Part shown: positions 7,389 to 15,124 of the stretch, one piece after another
Numbering within the stretch: position 1 is the first letter of the stretch
Layout: each line of letters begins with the position of its first letter
Source: DATBLE01 sp963791425
GTDB taxonomy: Bacteria; Actinomycetota; Thermoleophilia; Gaiellales; Gaiellaceae
DNA: 64,000 nt
Direction: 5' to 3'
NCBI GenBank assembly: GCA_963791425.1
Contig: CAWBSE010000003.1
Span: forward strand, 744,001 to 808,000
Translations under genes and position numbers: made by a program
Notes under the pieces: model-generated
Seen by the model: the letters and a program-made list of their open reading frames with translations, nothing else
The model's database searches: none
Told to the model about the DNA's origin: nothing

Positions 7389-8449
7389 GAGAGAACGGGC
7401 AGCGCCTTGAACGTCTGCCGGCCGGCGTGGATCGCCTCGGCGATCCGCACGATCTCGAGGGAGGTCTCGGACTCCGGCTCGGCCCAGACGAGCGGCTCGC
7501 CCTCGTCGCCGCACTCGCGCAGGCGCGCGTCGAGCGGCACCTTGCCGAGCAGCGGCACGCCCATCTGCTCCGCCAGGCGCTCGCCGCCGCCGCTGCCGAA
7601 CACGTCCGACGTCATGTTCTCGATCACGCCGATCAGGCGCATGTTCGTCTTCTGCGCCATCACCGCCGCGCGCGAGGCGACCTCCTGCGCGAGCGGCTGG
7701 GGCGTGGTCACGATCACCGCCTCGGCCCGCGGGAGCAGCTGGCCGAGCGAGATCGAGACGTCGCCGGTGCCGGGCGGCATGTCGACGAGCAGCAGGTCGA
7801 GCTCACCCCAGTGCACGTCGGAGAGGAACTGCTCGAGCGCGCGGTGCAGCATCGGCCCGCGCCACATCACCGGCCCGTTGTCGTCGAGGAAGAACCCGAT
7901 CGACATCAGCTTCAGGCCGTTCTTCACCGGTGGGACGATCATCTTGTCGACGACGACCGGCTTCTGATGGACGCCGAGCATGTGCGGGATCGAGTGGCCG
8001 TAGATGTCCGCATCGATGACGCCGGTGCGGTGGCCGAGCTGCGAGAACGCCGCCGCCAGGTTCACGGTCAGCGACGACTTGCCGACGCCGCCCTTGCCGC
8101 TCGCCACGGCGAGCACGCGCGTGCTGCGGTCGACCGAGATGCCCTTGCTGCGCTCCTCGACACCGCCGCGGAGCTTCACGGACAGGGCCGAGCGCTCCTC
8201 GGGGCTCATCACGTCGAAGCCGAGCCGCACCCGCTCGACGCCGGGCACCTTGCCGACGTGCTCGGTGACCTGATCCTGGAAGCTGTCGCGGAGCGGACAG
8301 CCGGCGACGGTGAGCGCGATCGTCACCGACACGTCACCGCCGTCGATCTCGACGTCGCGCACCATGTCGAGCTCCGTCACCGGCCGTTGGAGCTCCGGAT
8401 CGATGACGTTCTCGAGCGCTTTCAGGATCGCGTCACGGTCGGGCGTCAT
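7385..8449 (-). CDS. apbC: Mrp/ApbC family iron-sulfur cluster carrier ATPase
   Basis: Encodes 354 residues. An N-terminal MIP18/DUF59 domain (ILKALENVIDPELQRPVTEL at 7-26) precedes a P-loop ATPase with the deviant Walker A SGKGGVGKSSLT near 110 and the MPPGTGD motif near 215. These identify the Mrp/ApbC/Nbp35 group, which binds and transfers Fe-S clusters in the cytosol. I do not see the C-terminal CxxC pair of Nbp35; the last residues read FKALPVLS. The start ATG at 8449 begins MTPDRDAILKAL, and a TAGGCT -10 box 7 nt upstream indicates a leaderless mRNA. The Ldh_2 gene follows with a CTGA overlap. Confidence 0.9.
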   Translation of the reverse strand: MTPDRDAILKALENVIDPELQRPVTELDMVRDVEIDGGDVSVTIALTVAGCPLRDSFQDQVTEHVGKVPGVERVRLGFDVMSPEERSALSVKLRGGVEERSKGISVDRSTRVLAVASGKGGVGKSSLTVNLAAAFSQLGHRTGVIDADIYGHSIPHMLGVHQKPVVVDKMIVPPVKNGLKLMSIGFFLDDNGPVMWRGPMLHRALEQFLSDVHWGELDLLLVDMPPGTGDVSISLGQLLPRAEAVIVTTPQPLAQEVASRAAVMAQKTNMRLIGVIENMTSDVFGSGGGERLAEQMGVPLLGKVPLDARLRECGDEGEPLVWAEPESETSLEIVRIAEAIHAGRQTFKALPVLS

Positions 8450-8456
8450 ACGCCTG

Positions 8457-8462
8457 AGCCTA
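8457..8462 (-). promoter_or_regulatory. putative -10 box (TAGGCT) of apbC, leaderless
   Basis: TAGGCT on the minus strand ends 7 nt before the apbC ATG at 8449, with no Shine-Dalgarno sequence between them. Confidence 0.5.
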
Positions 8463-8483
8463 GTCGATGAAAGGATGGCTCCC

Positions 8484-9590
8484 GTGACCTGGTCGGGCCT
8501 CGTGCTCAAGAACCTGATGCGGCGGAAGGCCCGCACCGCGCTGACGGTGGCCGGCGTCGCGATCGGGGTCGGGCTGATCGTCGCGCTGCTCTCGATCACC
8601 GCGGGTGTCCAGGAGACCGCGAAGCAGTTGATCCACGTCGGTCGGTCGGATTTCGGCCTCTTCCAGCAGGGCGCGTCCGACCTGACACGCTCGGTCCTGC
8701 CGCAGAGCCTGCTCGCCGAGGTGAAGAAGGACCCGGGCGTCGCGGACGCGGCGCAGATCTTCATCCGCGTGGGGTCGGTCGAGAACCAAAGCGAGTTCCT
8801 GATCTTCGGCTTCGAGCCCGGCGAGCTGACCGACCAGCGGAACGTGGTACTGGCCGGGCGACGCGCCCACGGGAACGAGGCGATGCTCGGCGACGAGGCG
8901 GCCAAGACGCTCCATCTCGGCCCCGGCGACATGCTCCACGTCGGCAAGCGCGCGTTCCGGATCGCCGGGATCTACCACTCCGGCGACCGGTTCGTCGACC
9001 TCTCCGCGACGCTCCCGTTGAAGGTCGTCCAGTCGCTCGCGCAGCGTCCGCACGAGATCACGACGATCGGCGTCACCGTGAAGGCCGGCGAGACACCGAA
9101 GTCGGTCGCCAGGCGGCTCGAGAAGAAGTTCCCGGGGATCGTCGCGGTGGTCGAGCCCGGCCAGGCGGTGCGCATCGACACCTCGAGCCGGCTGCTCGTC
9201 ACCGCCGGCTGGATCTTTTCGCTGCTCGCCCTCGTGATCGGCGGCATCGGCGTGACGAACACGATGGCGATGTCGGTGTTCGAGCGCGTCCGCGAGATCG
9301 GGATCATGCGCGCCGTCGGCTGGCGCTCGTCGCGGATCGCCGCGCTCATCGTCAGCGAGGCGCTCGGCATCTGCCTGATCGCACTCGCGCTCGGCCTGCT
9401 CGGGGGCTGGGCGGCGGCCGTGCTCCTGACCGAGAACAGCTCGCTCTCGAGCCTGGCCCAGGCCAACTTCACCGCGGGCGTCTTCGCGTGGGGACTCGCG
9501 TTCGCCCTCGGCGTCGGGCTGCTCGGCGCGCTCTACCCGGCGTGGCGCGCGATCAGGCTGTCGCCGATCGAGGCGCTCCGCCGGGAGTGA
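8484..9590 (+). CDS. ABC transporter permease, FtsX/MacB type
   Basis: Encodes 368 residues from GTG at 8484, preferred because AAAGGA at 8470-8475 lies 8 nt upstream; ATG 8475 is in frame but sits on that site. The build is typical of FtsX-domain permeases: an N-terminal TM helix (ALTVAGVAIGVGLIVALLSI), a periplasmic MacB-PCD-like domain (about residues 45-230) and three C-terminal helices. The segment VFERVREIGIMRAVGWRSSR is the family's cytoplasmic coupling loop contacting the ATPase. It ends QPL-like at YPAWRAIRLSPIEALRRE, the classic MacB/LolC tail. The partner ATPase gene is on the opposite strand, overlapping this 3' end by 38 bases, an unusual convergent arrangement. Confidence 0.88.
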   Translation: MTWSGLVLKNLMRRKARTALTVAGVAIGVGLIVALLSITAGVQETAKQLIHVGRSDFGLFQQGASDLTRSVLPQSLLAEVKKDPGVADAAQIFIRVGSVENQSEFLIFGFEPGELTDQRNVVLAGRRAHGNEAMLGDEAAKTLHLGPGDMLHVGKRAFRIAGIYHSGDRFVDLSATLPLKVVQSLAQRPHEITTIGVTVKAGETPKSVARRLEKKFPGIVAVVEPGQAVRIDTSSRLLVTAGWIFSLLALVIGGIGVTNTMAMSVFERVREIGIMRAVGWRSSRIAALIVSEALGICLIALALGLLGGWAAAVLLTENSSLSSLAQANFTAGVFAWGLAFALGVGLLGALYPAWRAIRLSPIEALRRE

Positions 9591-10260
9591 CCTCCTCGAT
9601 CCGGCCGTCGCGAATGCGCAGGATCCGGTCTGCCGTCTCGGCGACAAGCGGGTCGTTCGTGACGAGCAGGATCGTCGTCCCCCGCTGAGCGCGGACGCTC
9701 TTCAGCAGCTCGATGATCTGCTCGCCGGTCGCCGAGTCGAGGGCCCCGGTCGGCTCGTCGGCCAGGAGCAGCCGCGGCTCGTTCGCGAGCGAGCGCGAGA
9801 TCGCGACCCGCTGGCGCTCGCCGCCGGACAGCGTCGCCTGGTAGGCAGAGCGCCGGTGCGAGAGGCCGACCTCGTCGAGCAGCTCTCGTGCCCGCGCCGA
9901 GCGCTCGCTGCGCGAGAGCCCGCGGCCGAGCATCGGCAGCTGGACGTTCTCGGCCGCGGTCAGGGTCGGGATCAGGTTGTGGAACTGGAAGACGAAGCCG
10001 ACCATCGTCGCGCGGTATGTCGCACCGTCCGCGGAACCGACGCGCTCGCCGGCGACGGTGATCTCGCCCGAGTCGGGACGGTCGAGCGCGCCGATCAGGT
10101 TCAGGAGCGTGCTCTTGCCGCAGCCCGACGGCCCCGTCACCGCGACGAACTCGCCCGGCGCGACCCCGAACGTGACGTCCACCAGCGCCGTGCTCCCGTC
10201 GTCGAACGCGCGGGAGATGTGGTCGACGACCACCTCCGCCCCGCCGTTCCGTGCGGTCAT
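9553..10260 (-). CDS. ABC transporter ATP-binding protein, MacB/LolD type
   Basis: Encodes 235 residues with Walker A GPSGCGKSTLL near 42, the Q-loop in FVFQFHNLIPTLTAAENV, signature LSGGERQRVAISRSLA near 143 and Walker B LLLADEPTGALD near 163, then an H-loop replaced by VTNDP (Asn where His is usual). LolD/MacB-type sequence context suggests it energises the FtsX-type permease encoded convergently at 8484-9590. The start ATG overlaps the stop of the upstream secreted-protein gene (ATGA). The HxD switch residue is Asn (LLVTNDPLVAETAD), which may lower hydrolysis. Last gene of the 12491-9553 operon. Confidence 0.9.
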   Translation of the reverse strand: MTARNGGAEVVVDHISRAFDDGSTALVDVTFGVAPGEFVAVTGPSGCGKSTLLNLIGALDRPDSGEITVAGERVGSADGATYRATMVGFVFQFHNLIPTLTAAENVQLPMLGRGLSRSERSARARELLDEVGLSHRRSAYQATLSGGERQRVAISRSLANEPRLLLADEPTGALDSATGEQIIELLKSVRAQRGTTILLVTNDPLVAETADRILRIRDGRIEEVTPGGAPRSATA

Positions 10261-10646
10261 CGCGCCTGGACCCAGTAATTGACCACGCGCTTGCCGAGCG
10301 CGGTCTTCACCGTGATCCGAAAGGTGACCTTGACGCCCTTCGAGATCGCCGGGTACAGCACGAAGTCGCTGAAGCGGCCCGCGAACTTCACGTTGGTGAC
10401 GAACTTCGTCTTCACGCCGCCGAACTCGACCGCGTGGACGCCCCCGATGGGGTCGATCACCTGCGCGGTGACCGTGCCTGCGACCGGCTTTCCGCCGCTC
10501 GTCGCCGTGATCGACCACGGCCAGCGCACGTTCACCTTCGGCGCGTGGGTCGTCGCCTTGAACACGACCGTCAGGGGAGCAGCCGCCGTGGCGCCGAGCG
10601 GGAATGCGAGCGCGAGCAGACAGAACAGAGCGAGCCGCAGTCTCAT
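10257..10646 (-). CDS. secreted or membrane-anchored protein of unknown function
   Basis: Encodes 129 residues from ATG 10646; a GTG at 10661 is also in frame. A signal peptide is clear (RLRLALFCLLALAFPLGATA, cleavage near 24). The remainder is a beta-rich domain (VVFKATTHAPKVNVRWPWSI, then VTAQVIDPIGGVHAVEF) resembling an immunoglobulin-like fold that ends VNYWVQAR. It lies between the inositol phosphatase gene and the ABC ATPase gene and overlaps the latter by 4 bases, so it may be an extracytoplasmic partner of that transporter. That is inference from position only. Confidence 0.7.
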   Translation of the reverse strand: MRLRLALFCLLALAFPLGATAAAPLTVVFKATTHAPKVNVRWPWSITATSGGKPVAGTVTAQVIDPIGGVHAVEFGGVKTKFVTNVKFAGRFSDFVLYPAISKGVKVTFRITVKTALGKRVVNYWVQAR

Positions 10647-10657
10647 CCCCGTGAGTA

Positions 10658-11452
10658 TCACGCGGCGGACAGTGCCGCTGCAAGCTGTCCGGCGAGATCC
10701 GGCGTTCCCGCCGCGACCACGCGCGACCGCCCCTCGAGGTCGAGCGGCGCCGCGCCGAACGGCGGATCCTCGAACAGATCGATCGCGTAGCCCCGCTCAC
10801 GGACGAGCAGTTGCGCGGCGGCGATGTCCACCGAGCGGGCGCCCTTGAGCGAGCAGACCGCGTCGACCCGCCCGTCGGCGAGGTAGCAGAGCGAGATCGC
10901 GAGCGAGCCGAACACGCGCACACGATGGACGAGCCCGACGAGGGCCGGTGAGTGCCTGGCGACCAGATCGGTGCGGGTCGCCTCCAGCGCGAGGATCTCG
11001 ATGCGGTCCTTCGGCGGCTCGCCGACGAGCGGAGCGCCGTTCAGCATCGCCCCGCCGCCGCGCTCGGCCGTCCACTCCTCGCCCGTGCCGAAGTCGTAGA
11101 CGTACCCGAAGGTGACGTCGTCCATCGTCCCGCCCTCGGCGACTGCGACCGACAGCGAGAAGAACGGCAGCCCGCGCTTGGCGTTGATCGAGCCGTCGAT
11201 CGGGTCGAGCACGACCCAGGTGTCGCCGCCCTTCCGGATCCCCAGCTCCTCGGAGACGAGCGTGAAGCCGCTACCGGAGGCGTCGAACCGCGCCACCACC
11301 GCTTCCTCCACCGCGCCGTCGATCGCGGTCGTGTCGTCGCCGCCCTCGCCCTGACGGAGCACCGGCTCGCGGTCGGAGCGCGCGGGGAGCGCGGCGAGCA
11401 CGGCGCGCACGTCCTCGACCGCGGCGCGACAGGTGTCGAGCCAGTCAGTCAA
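10658..11452 (-). CDS. inositol monophosphatase family protein
   Basis: Encodes 264 residues. The Li-sensitive phosphatase motifs are present: TLVSEELG near 75 (metal-binding Glu), WVVLDPIDGSINAKRGLPFF near 92-111 (DPIDG with metal-binding Asp) and SVDIAAAQLLVRERG near 215 (normally WDxAAG; here the Asp is kept but W is missing). It probably dephosphorylates inositol-1-phosphate, a sugar phosphate or another small phosphate ester in the cytosol. The start is TTG 11452, overlapping the DUF1015 stop by 8 bases; no ATG/GTG gives a complete N-terminus. An 11-base gap separates it from the next gene in the operon. Confidence 0.85.
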   Translation of the reverse strand: MTDWLDTCRAAVEDVRAVLAALPARSDREPVLRQGEGGDDTTAIDGAVEEAVVARFDASGSGFTLVSEELGIRKGGDTWVVLDPIDGSINAKRGLPFFSLSVAVAEGGTMDDVTFGYVYDFGTGEEWTAERGGGAMLNGAPLVGEPPKDRIEILALEATRTDLVARHSPALVGLVHRVRVFGSLAISLCYLADGRVDAVCSLKGARSVDIAAAQLLVRERGYAIDLFEDPPFGAAPLDLEGRSRVVAAGTPDLAGQLAAALSAA

Positions 11453-12491
11453 GGGGCATGAAGAACAGGCCGGAGGTGAGCTTGGGATAGAAGAACGTGC
11501 TCTTCTGGGGCATCGTCTTGCCCGCCTTTGCGACCGCGGCGACCTGTTCGACCGTCGGCGGGCGCAGCAGGAACGCCGCCTCGGCGTCCCCGGCATCCAC
11601 AGCGGCGCGGGCGACGTCGGCGTACGGCGTGTACCCGACCTCGGCCGTGTAGCGGGCGACCAGCTCGGCGTCGAGCTCGCCCGGCTCGCCGCGCAGGTAC
11701 CCGGTTCCGTCGCGCGTGTAGACCTCCGCCACGGCACGGTCGTCGCCGTTCGACGACTCCTCGAGCGGCGGCAGCGGCTTCGTCCGCGCCGCGATCCGGT
11801 GCGTCGGAAAGATCGTCAGGCCCTCCTGGCGGGTCGGGACGATCACGACCGGCATCCAGGCGCTCGCCTCGGTGCCGTCCTCCTCGTGGAACGCGAGCGC
11901 GGTCTCGTAGCGGTGGTGGCCGTCGGCGATCAGCAGCGGCGTGTCCGCCAGCCCCGCCGGCGCGTCGCCCTCGACCCGCCAGAGGCGGCTGCGCACTCCG
12001 TCCAGCTCGACGTCGACCACGGGCTCCCCGGACGGCCGGTCGAGCGAGCCCTCGTAGAGCAGGAAGATCGGCTCGACGTGCGTGCGGGTCGCGCGCAGCA
12101 GCCGCAGGCGGCCCTCCTTCGGGCCGGCGTGCGTGCGCTCGTGCGGGAGGACGACCCCGGCCTCGTACGGCTCGACCCGCAGCGCGCCGACGAGCCCGTC
12201 GCGGCGGCGGCCGACCCCGTCGGGGCCGATGTAGTCCTGCGCGAGCCACCACAGGGCCGGCTCGTCGTCGCGGGCGACCACGCCCGCGCCCTCCCAGTCG
12301 CGAAGCGCCCGCGCGGCGTCGTCCTCGTCGTCGGGCAGCGTGACGTGGACGACGTTGTACGGGCTCCTGGTCAGGTACCCCTCGCGCGCCTCGGCCGAGA
12401 TCACGTCGTAGGGCGGGGCGACGAGCTCGCCCAGCGGACCGGCCCGGCCCTCGTCGTAACGGAGCGCCCGGAACGGCTTCACGACGGCCAC
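11445..12491 (-). CDS. DUF1015 family protein
   Basis: Encodes 348 residues. It starts VAVVKPFRALRYDEG with the conserved VAPPYDVISAEAREGYLTRS and ends KSTFFYPKLTSGLFFMPLD, both hallmarks of DUF1015. A DGHHRYETALAFHEE motif near 195 is also conserved. The family lacks a firm function; the HHRYE motif suggests a metal or nucleotide site. GTG at 12491 matches the family N-terminus and is preceded by TAGGCT 7 nt upstream, so the mRNA is probably leaderless. First gene of a four-gene operon with the inositol phosphatase, the secreted protein and the ABC ATPase; it diverges from the OB-HD gene. Confidence 0.85.
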   Translation of the reverse strand: MAVVKPFRALRYDEGRAGPLGELVAPPYDVISAEAREGYLTRSPYNVVHVTLPDDEDDAARALRDWEGAGVVARDDEPALWWLAQDYIGPDGVGRRRDGLVGALRVEPYEAGVVLPHERTHAGPKEGRLRLLRATRTHVEPIFLLYEGSLDRPSGEPVVDVELDGVRSRLWRVEGDAPAGLADTPLLIADGHHRYETALAFHEEDGTEASAWMPVVIVPTRQEGLTIFPTHRIAARTKPLPPLEESSNGDDRAVAEVYTRDGTGYLRGEPGELDAELVARYTAEVGYTPYADVARAAVDAGDAEAAFLLRPPTVEQVAAVAKAGKTMPQKSTFFYPKLTSGLFFMPLD

Positions 12492-12498
12492 GGGGCCG

Positions 12499-12527
12499 AG
12501 CCTAGCAGCCGCTTCCGGGCCTAGACT
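12499..12527. promoter_or_regulatory. divergent leaderless promoters for DUF1015 and OB-HD genes
   Basis: Minus-strand TAGGCT (12499-12504) lies 7 nt before GTG 12491. Plus-strand TAGACT (12522-12527) lies 6 nt before GTG 12534. The whole intergenic space is 42 bases and holds two back-to-back -10 boxes, neither with a ribosome site or clear -35. Confidence 0.5.
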
Positions 12528-12533
12528 GCCGTT

Positions 12534-13367
12534 GTGAGCACCATCGCCGACCTGGCCGAAGATCGCGTCGTCGAAGGCGTCTACGCGGTCGCGCGCAAGC
12601 AGCGGCTGCGCACCAAGAGCGGCTCGTCGTACCTCGCGCTGGAGCTCGTCGACCCGAGCGGACGCATCGAGGGACGGGTCTGGAACGACGTCGACCTGCT
12701 CGACGCACGGTTCGGGGAGGGCGACGCGGTACGCGTGCTCGGACGTGTGGAGCGCTACCGCGACCGGCTGCAGCTCGACGTGCGGTCGATCGAGGCGGCC
12801 CCGGACGAGGACCCGGCCGGCTTCGCGCCCGCGATGCGCCGCGACCCGGACGAGCTCGACGGCTTCCTCGAGTTCCTCGCGGACGGGATCACCCATGAAG
12901 GCCTGCGCGGCGTCGTCCAGCAGATCCTCGGCGACGAGGAGATCCGCCGCCGGTTCCGCGCGCTGCCGGCCGCTCCCGACGCCCACCACACCTACGCCGG
13001 CGGGCTGCTCGAGCACACGGTCGGGGTCGCGACGATCTGCCGCGAGCTGTGCCAGCTCCACCCGCGGCTCCGCTCCGACCTCGTCGTCGCCGCCGCGCTC
13101 CTTCACGACGTCGGCCGGACAGTCGAGCTCGAGCCCGGGCCGGGGTTCCGCCAGACCGCCGAGGGCCGCCTGCTCGGGCACGTCCACCTTGGGACACGGC
13201 TGATCGAGGAACGCGCCGAGGGGCTCGACCCGACCGCCCGCGCGGAGCTGCTGCACGCGGTCGCGTCGCACCACGACGCCCGGGCCGCGAAGACCGCCGA
13301 AGCGGCCGTTCTCTACCACGCGAACCAGCTGGACGCGGTCGCCGCGACGCGGCCGGTCGAGACGTAG
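12534..13367 (+). CDS. OB-fold and HD domain protein (YhaM-like 3'-5' exoribonuclease)
   Basis: Encodes 277 residues. Residues 15-95 form an OB-fold nucleic-acid-binding domain (LALELVDPSGRIEGRVWNDV). Residues 140-277 form an HD phosphohydrolase with HHTYAGGLLEHTVGVA near 155, the doublet LLHDVGR near 192, and a distal HHDAR near 250. OB plus HD is the architecture of the YhaM/CBF1 3'-5' exoribonucleases, though those are usually about 310 residues. GTG start with a TAGACT box 6 nt upstream. The following transporter gene begins almost directly at the stop. Confidence 0.8.
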   Translation: MSTIADLAEDRVVEGVYAVARKQRLRTKSGSSYLALELVDPSGRIEGRVWNDVDLLDARFGEGDAVRVLGRVERYRDRLQLDVRSIEAAPDEDPAGFAPAMRRDPDELDGFLEFLADGITHEGLRGVVQQILGDEEIRRRFRALPAAPDAHHTYAGGLLEHTVGVATICRELCQLHPRLRSDLVVAAALLHDVGRTVELEPGPGFRQTAEGRLLGHVHLGTRLIEERAEGLDPTARAELLHAVASHHDARAAKTAEAAVLYHANQLDAVAATRPVET

Positions 13368-13370
13368 ACC

Positions 13371-14213
13371 CTGGGCGCCGTCCTCCTCGCACTCGCCGCG
13401 AGCGCGTCGTGGGGCGTCTCCGACTTCCTCGGCGGGCTGACCAGCCGGCGCCTCTCGCTCTCCACGGTGATGGCGATCACGACGCCGCTCGGTCTCGTCG
13501 TGATCGGGATCATCGTCGCGGTGCAGGACGAGCCGCCGCCGGGCACGTCGTTCATCCTCTGGGGCGCGCTCGCAGGCGTGCTCGGCGCGATCGGGATCAC
13601 GTCGCTGTACCAGGGCCTCAGCATCGGGCAGATGGGCGTGGTCGCTCCGATCTCCGCCACCGCGCCGCTGATCCCGATCGTGGTCGGCCTCGTGCGCGGC
13701 GAGCGACCGAGCAGCCTGCAGGCGGTCGGCATCGGGTGCGCGCTGATCGGCATGGTGTTGACGAGCCGGGATCGTGACTCGGCCTCCGGCCGCAACCGGG
13801 TCGCGACCGGGGCGATCTTCGGCCTGATCTCCGCAGCCGCGTTCGGTTTCTCGCTCGTGGCGCTCGACGAGGCGGCCAACGCAAACCCCTACTGGGCGAC
13901 GCTCATCCTCCGCACCGCCGCGTCGATCGCCATCCTGGCCGTCGTCCTGGTCATGCGCCGGCCGATCCACGCGCCCCGGTCGTACTGGCCGGTGCTCGCC
14001 GTGGTCGCGGCACTCGACGTCACCGGCACGGTCTTCTTCTCGGTGTCGACGACAAAGGGCCTGATCAGCATCGTCGCAGCGGTGATCTCGTTCGTCCCGG
14101 TCTTCGTCGCGCTGCTCGCCTGGGCGTTCCTGCAGGAGCGGCTGGCACGGATCCAGATCGTCGGCGCCGCGATCGCGATCACCGGAGTCGCGCTGATCTC
14201 GGCCGGGGGCTAA
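13371..14213 (+). CDS. EamA/DMT family membrane transporter (CTG start)
   Basis: Encodes about 280 residues with ten hydrophobic helices arranged as two EamA repeats. Repeat one opens GAVLLALAASASWGVSDFLG; repeat two opens ATGAIFGLISAAAFGFSLVAL and ends FLQERLARIQIVGAAIAITG, the standard DMT signature. The in-frame codons after the upstream TAG (13365-13367) are ACC then CTG (13371); no ATG, GTG or TTG occurs until GTG 13464/ATG 13467, which would delete the first two helices. CTG initiation is therefore the simplest reading. Substrate unknown (metabolite or amino acid export is common). The stop overlaps convergently by 4 bases with the YchF-like gene. Confidence 0.82.
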   Translation: MGAVLLALAASASWGVSDFLGGLTSRRLSLSTVMAITTPLGLVVIGIIVAVQDEPPPGTSFILWGALAGVLGAIGITSLYQGLSIGQMGVVAPISATAPLIPIVVGLVRGERPSSLQAVGIGCALIGMVLTSRDRDSASGRNRVATGAIFGLISAAAFGFSLVALDEAANANPYWATLILRTAASIAILAVVLVMRRPIHAPRSYWPVLAVVAALDVTGTVFFSVSTTKGLISIVAAVISFVPVFVALLAWAFLQERLARIQIVGAAIAITGVALISAGG

Positions 14214-15115
14214 ACGTTGAAGCGAATGTTGAGCACGTCGCCGTCCTGGATGACGTAGTCCTTGCCCTCGAGCCGCTGAAGGCCGCGCTTCGAGACTTCC
14301 GCACGCGAACCGCACTCGACCAGATCGTTCCAGGCGATCACCTCGCAGCGGATGAAGCCGCGCGCGATGTCCGAGTGGATCGTGTCGGCGGCGTCGAGCG
14401 CGGTCTGCCCGTTGCGGAGCGTCCAGGCGCGCGTCTCCTTCTCGCCGGCGGTGAAGAACGTGACCAGATCGAGCGCGTCCTTCAGCTTGCCCGCGATCTC
14501 GTCGAGCGCCGACTCGCCGCCGTCGCGGTACTGCGCCGCCTCGTCCTCGTCCATGTCGGCGAGCTCCTCTTCCAGCGAAAGGTCGATGCCGCCCGGCCCG
14601 TTCTCGACGACGACCACGGCCTTCGTCGTGAGCGGGTCGAGCTCGGGCGGAAGCTCCTCCCCGTAGTCGGCGAGCGTCCCGCCGCTCTCGACGTGCGCGA
14701 GCAGCCGCTCGAGGTCTTCCGCCTCCTTGCGGAGCTTCGGGTCGCCCGACTTCGCCTGCTGGCGCACGCGCTCGAGGCGCCGCTCGACATGGTCGCGGTC
14801 GGCGACGAGCAGCTCGAGCTCGAGCTCCTCGACCTCGTCGGGTGAGCGCACGACCATCAGCAGCGCGTCGACCTGGCGCAGGTTCCCGAGCAGCTGCGGG
14901 CCGGTGCCGGGTACGTCCACCACGCGGATGGTCGCCGGGGTGATCTTCTTCGCCTTCTCGACGGCCGCAACCGGGTCGAGGCGCTCGTCGGCGATCGGCG
15001 CCATGCCGACGTGCTCTTTCACGTCGTGCTCCTGCGCGCCGGCGTTTGTCAGCGCGTTGAAGAGCTGCGTTGCGCCTGCACCGGGCAGGCCGACGATGCC
15101 GACCTCGAGCGCCAT
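14210..15115 (-). CDS. degenerate YchF/Obg-family protein lacking the P-loop lysine, with TGS domain
   Basis: Encodes 301 residues against about 360 for YchF. The N-terminus GIVGLPGAGATQLFNALT aligns with YchF GLPNVGKSTLFNALT, but GKST has become GATQ, so the phosphate-binding lysine is lost. The switch II/G3 region (DIAGLVKGASKGEGLG in E. coli) is cut down to VDVPGTGPQLLGNLR, and the NVNE base-recognition motif is replaced by VENG. The C-terminal TGS region is intact (YFTAGEKETRAWTLRNGQTA, then AADTIHSDIARGFIR and GKDYVIQDGDVLNIRFNV). It probably no longer hydrolyses nucleotide and may act as a ribosome- or partner-binding scaffold. Whether a normal YchF exists elsewhere cannot be seen. Confidence 0.88.
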   Translation of the reverse strand: MALEVGIVGLPGAGATQLFNALTNAGAQEHDVKEHVGMAPIADERLDPVAAVEKAKKITPATIRVVDVPGTGPQLLGNLRQVDALLMVVRSPDEVEELELELLVADRDHVERRLERVRQQAKSGDPKLRKEAEDLERLLAHVESGGTLADYGEELPPELDPLTTKAVVVVENGPGGIDLSLEEELADMDEDEAAQYRDGGESALDEIAGKLKDALDLVTFFTAGEKETRAWTLRNGQTALDAADTIHSDIARGFIRCEVIAWNDLVECGSRAEVSKRGLQRLEGKDYVIQDGDVLNIRFNV

Positions 15116-15124
15116 CGCGGTGAG

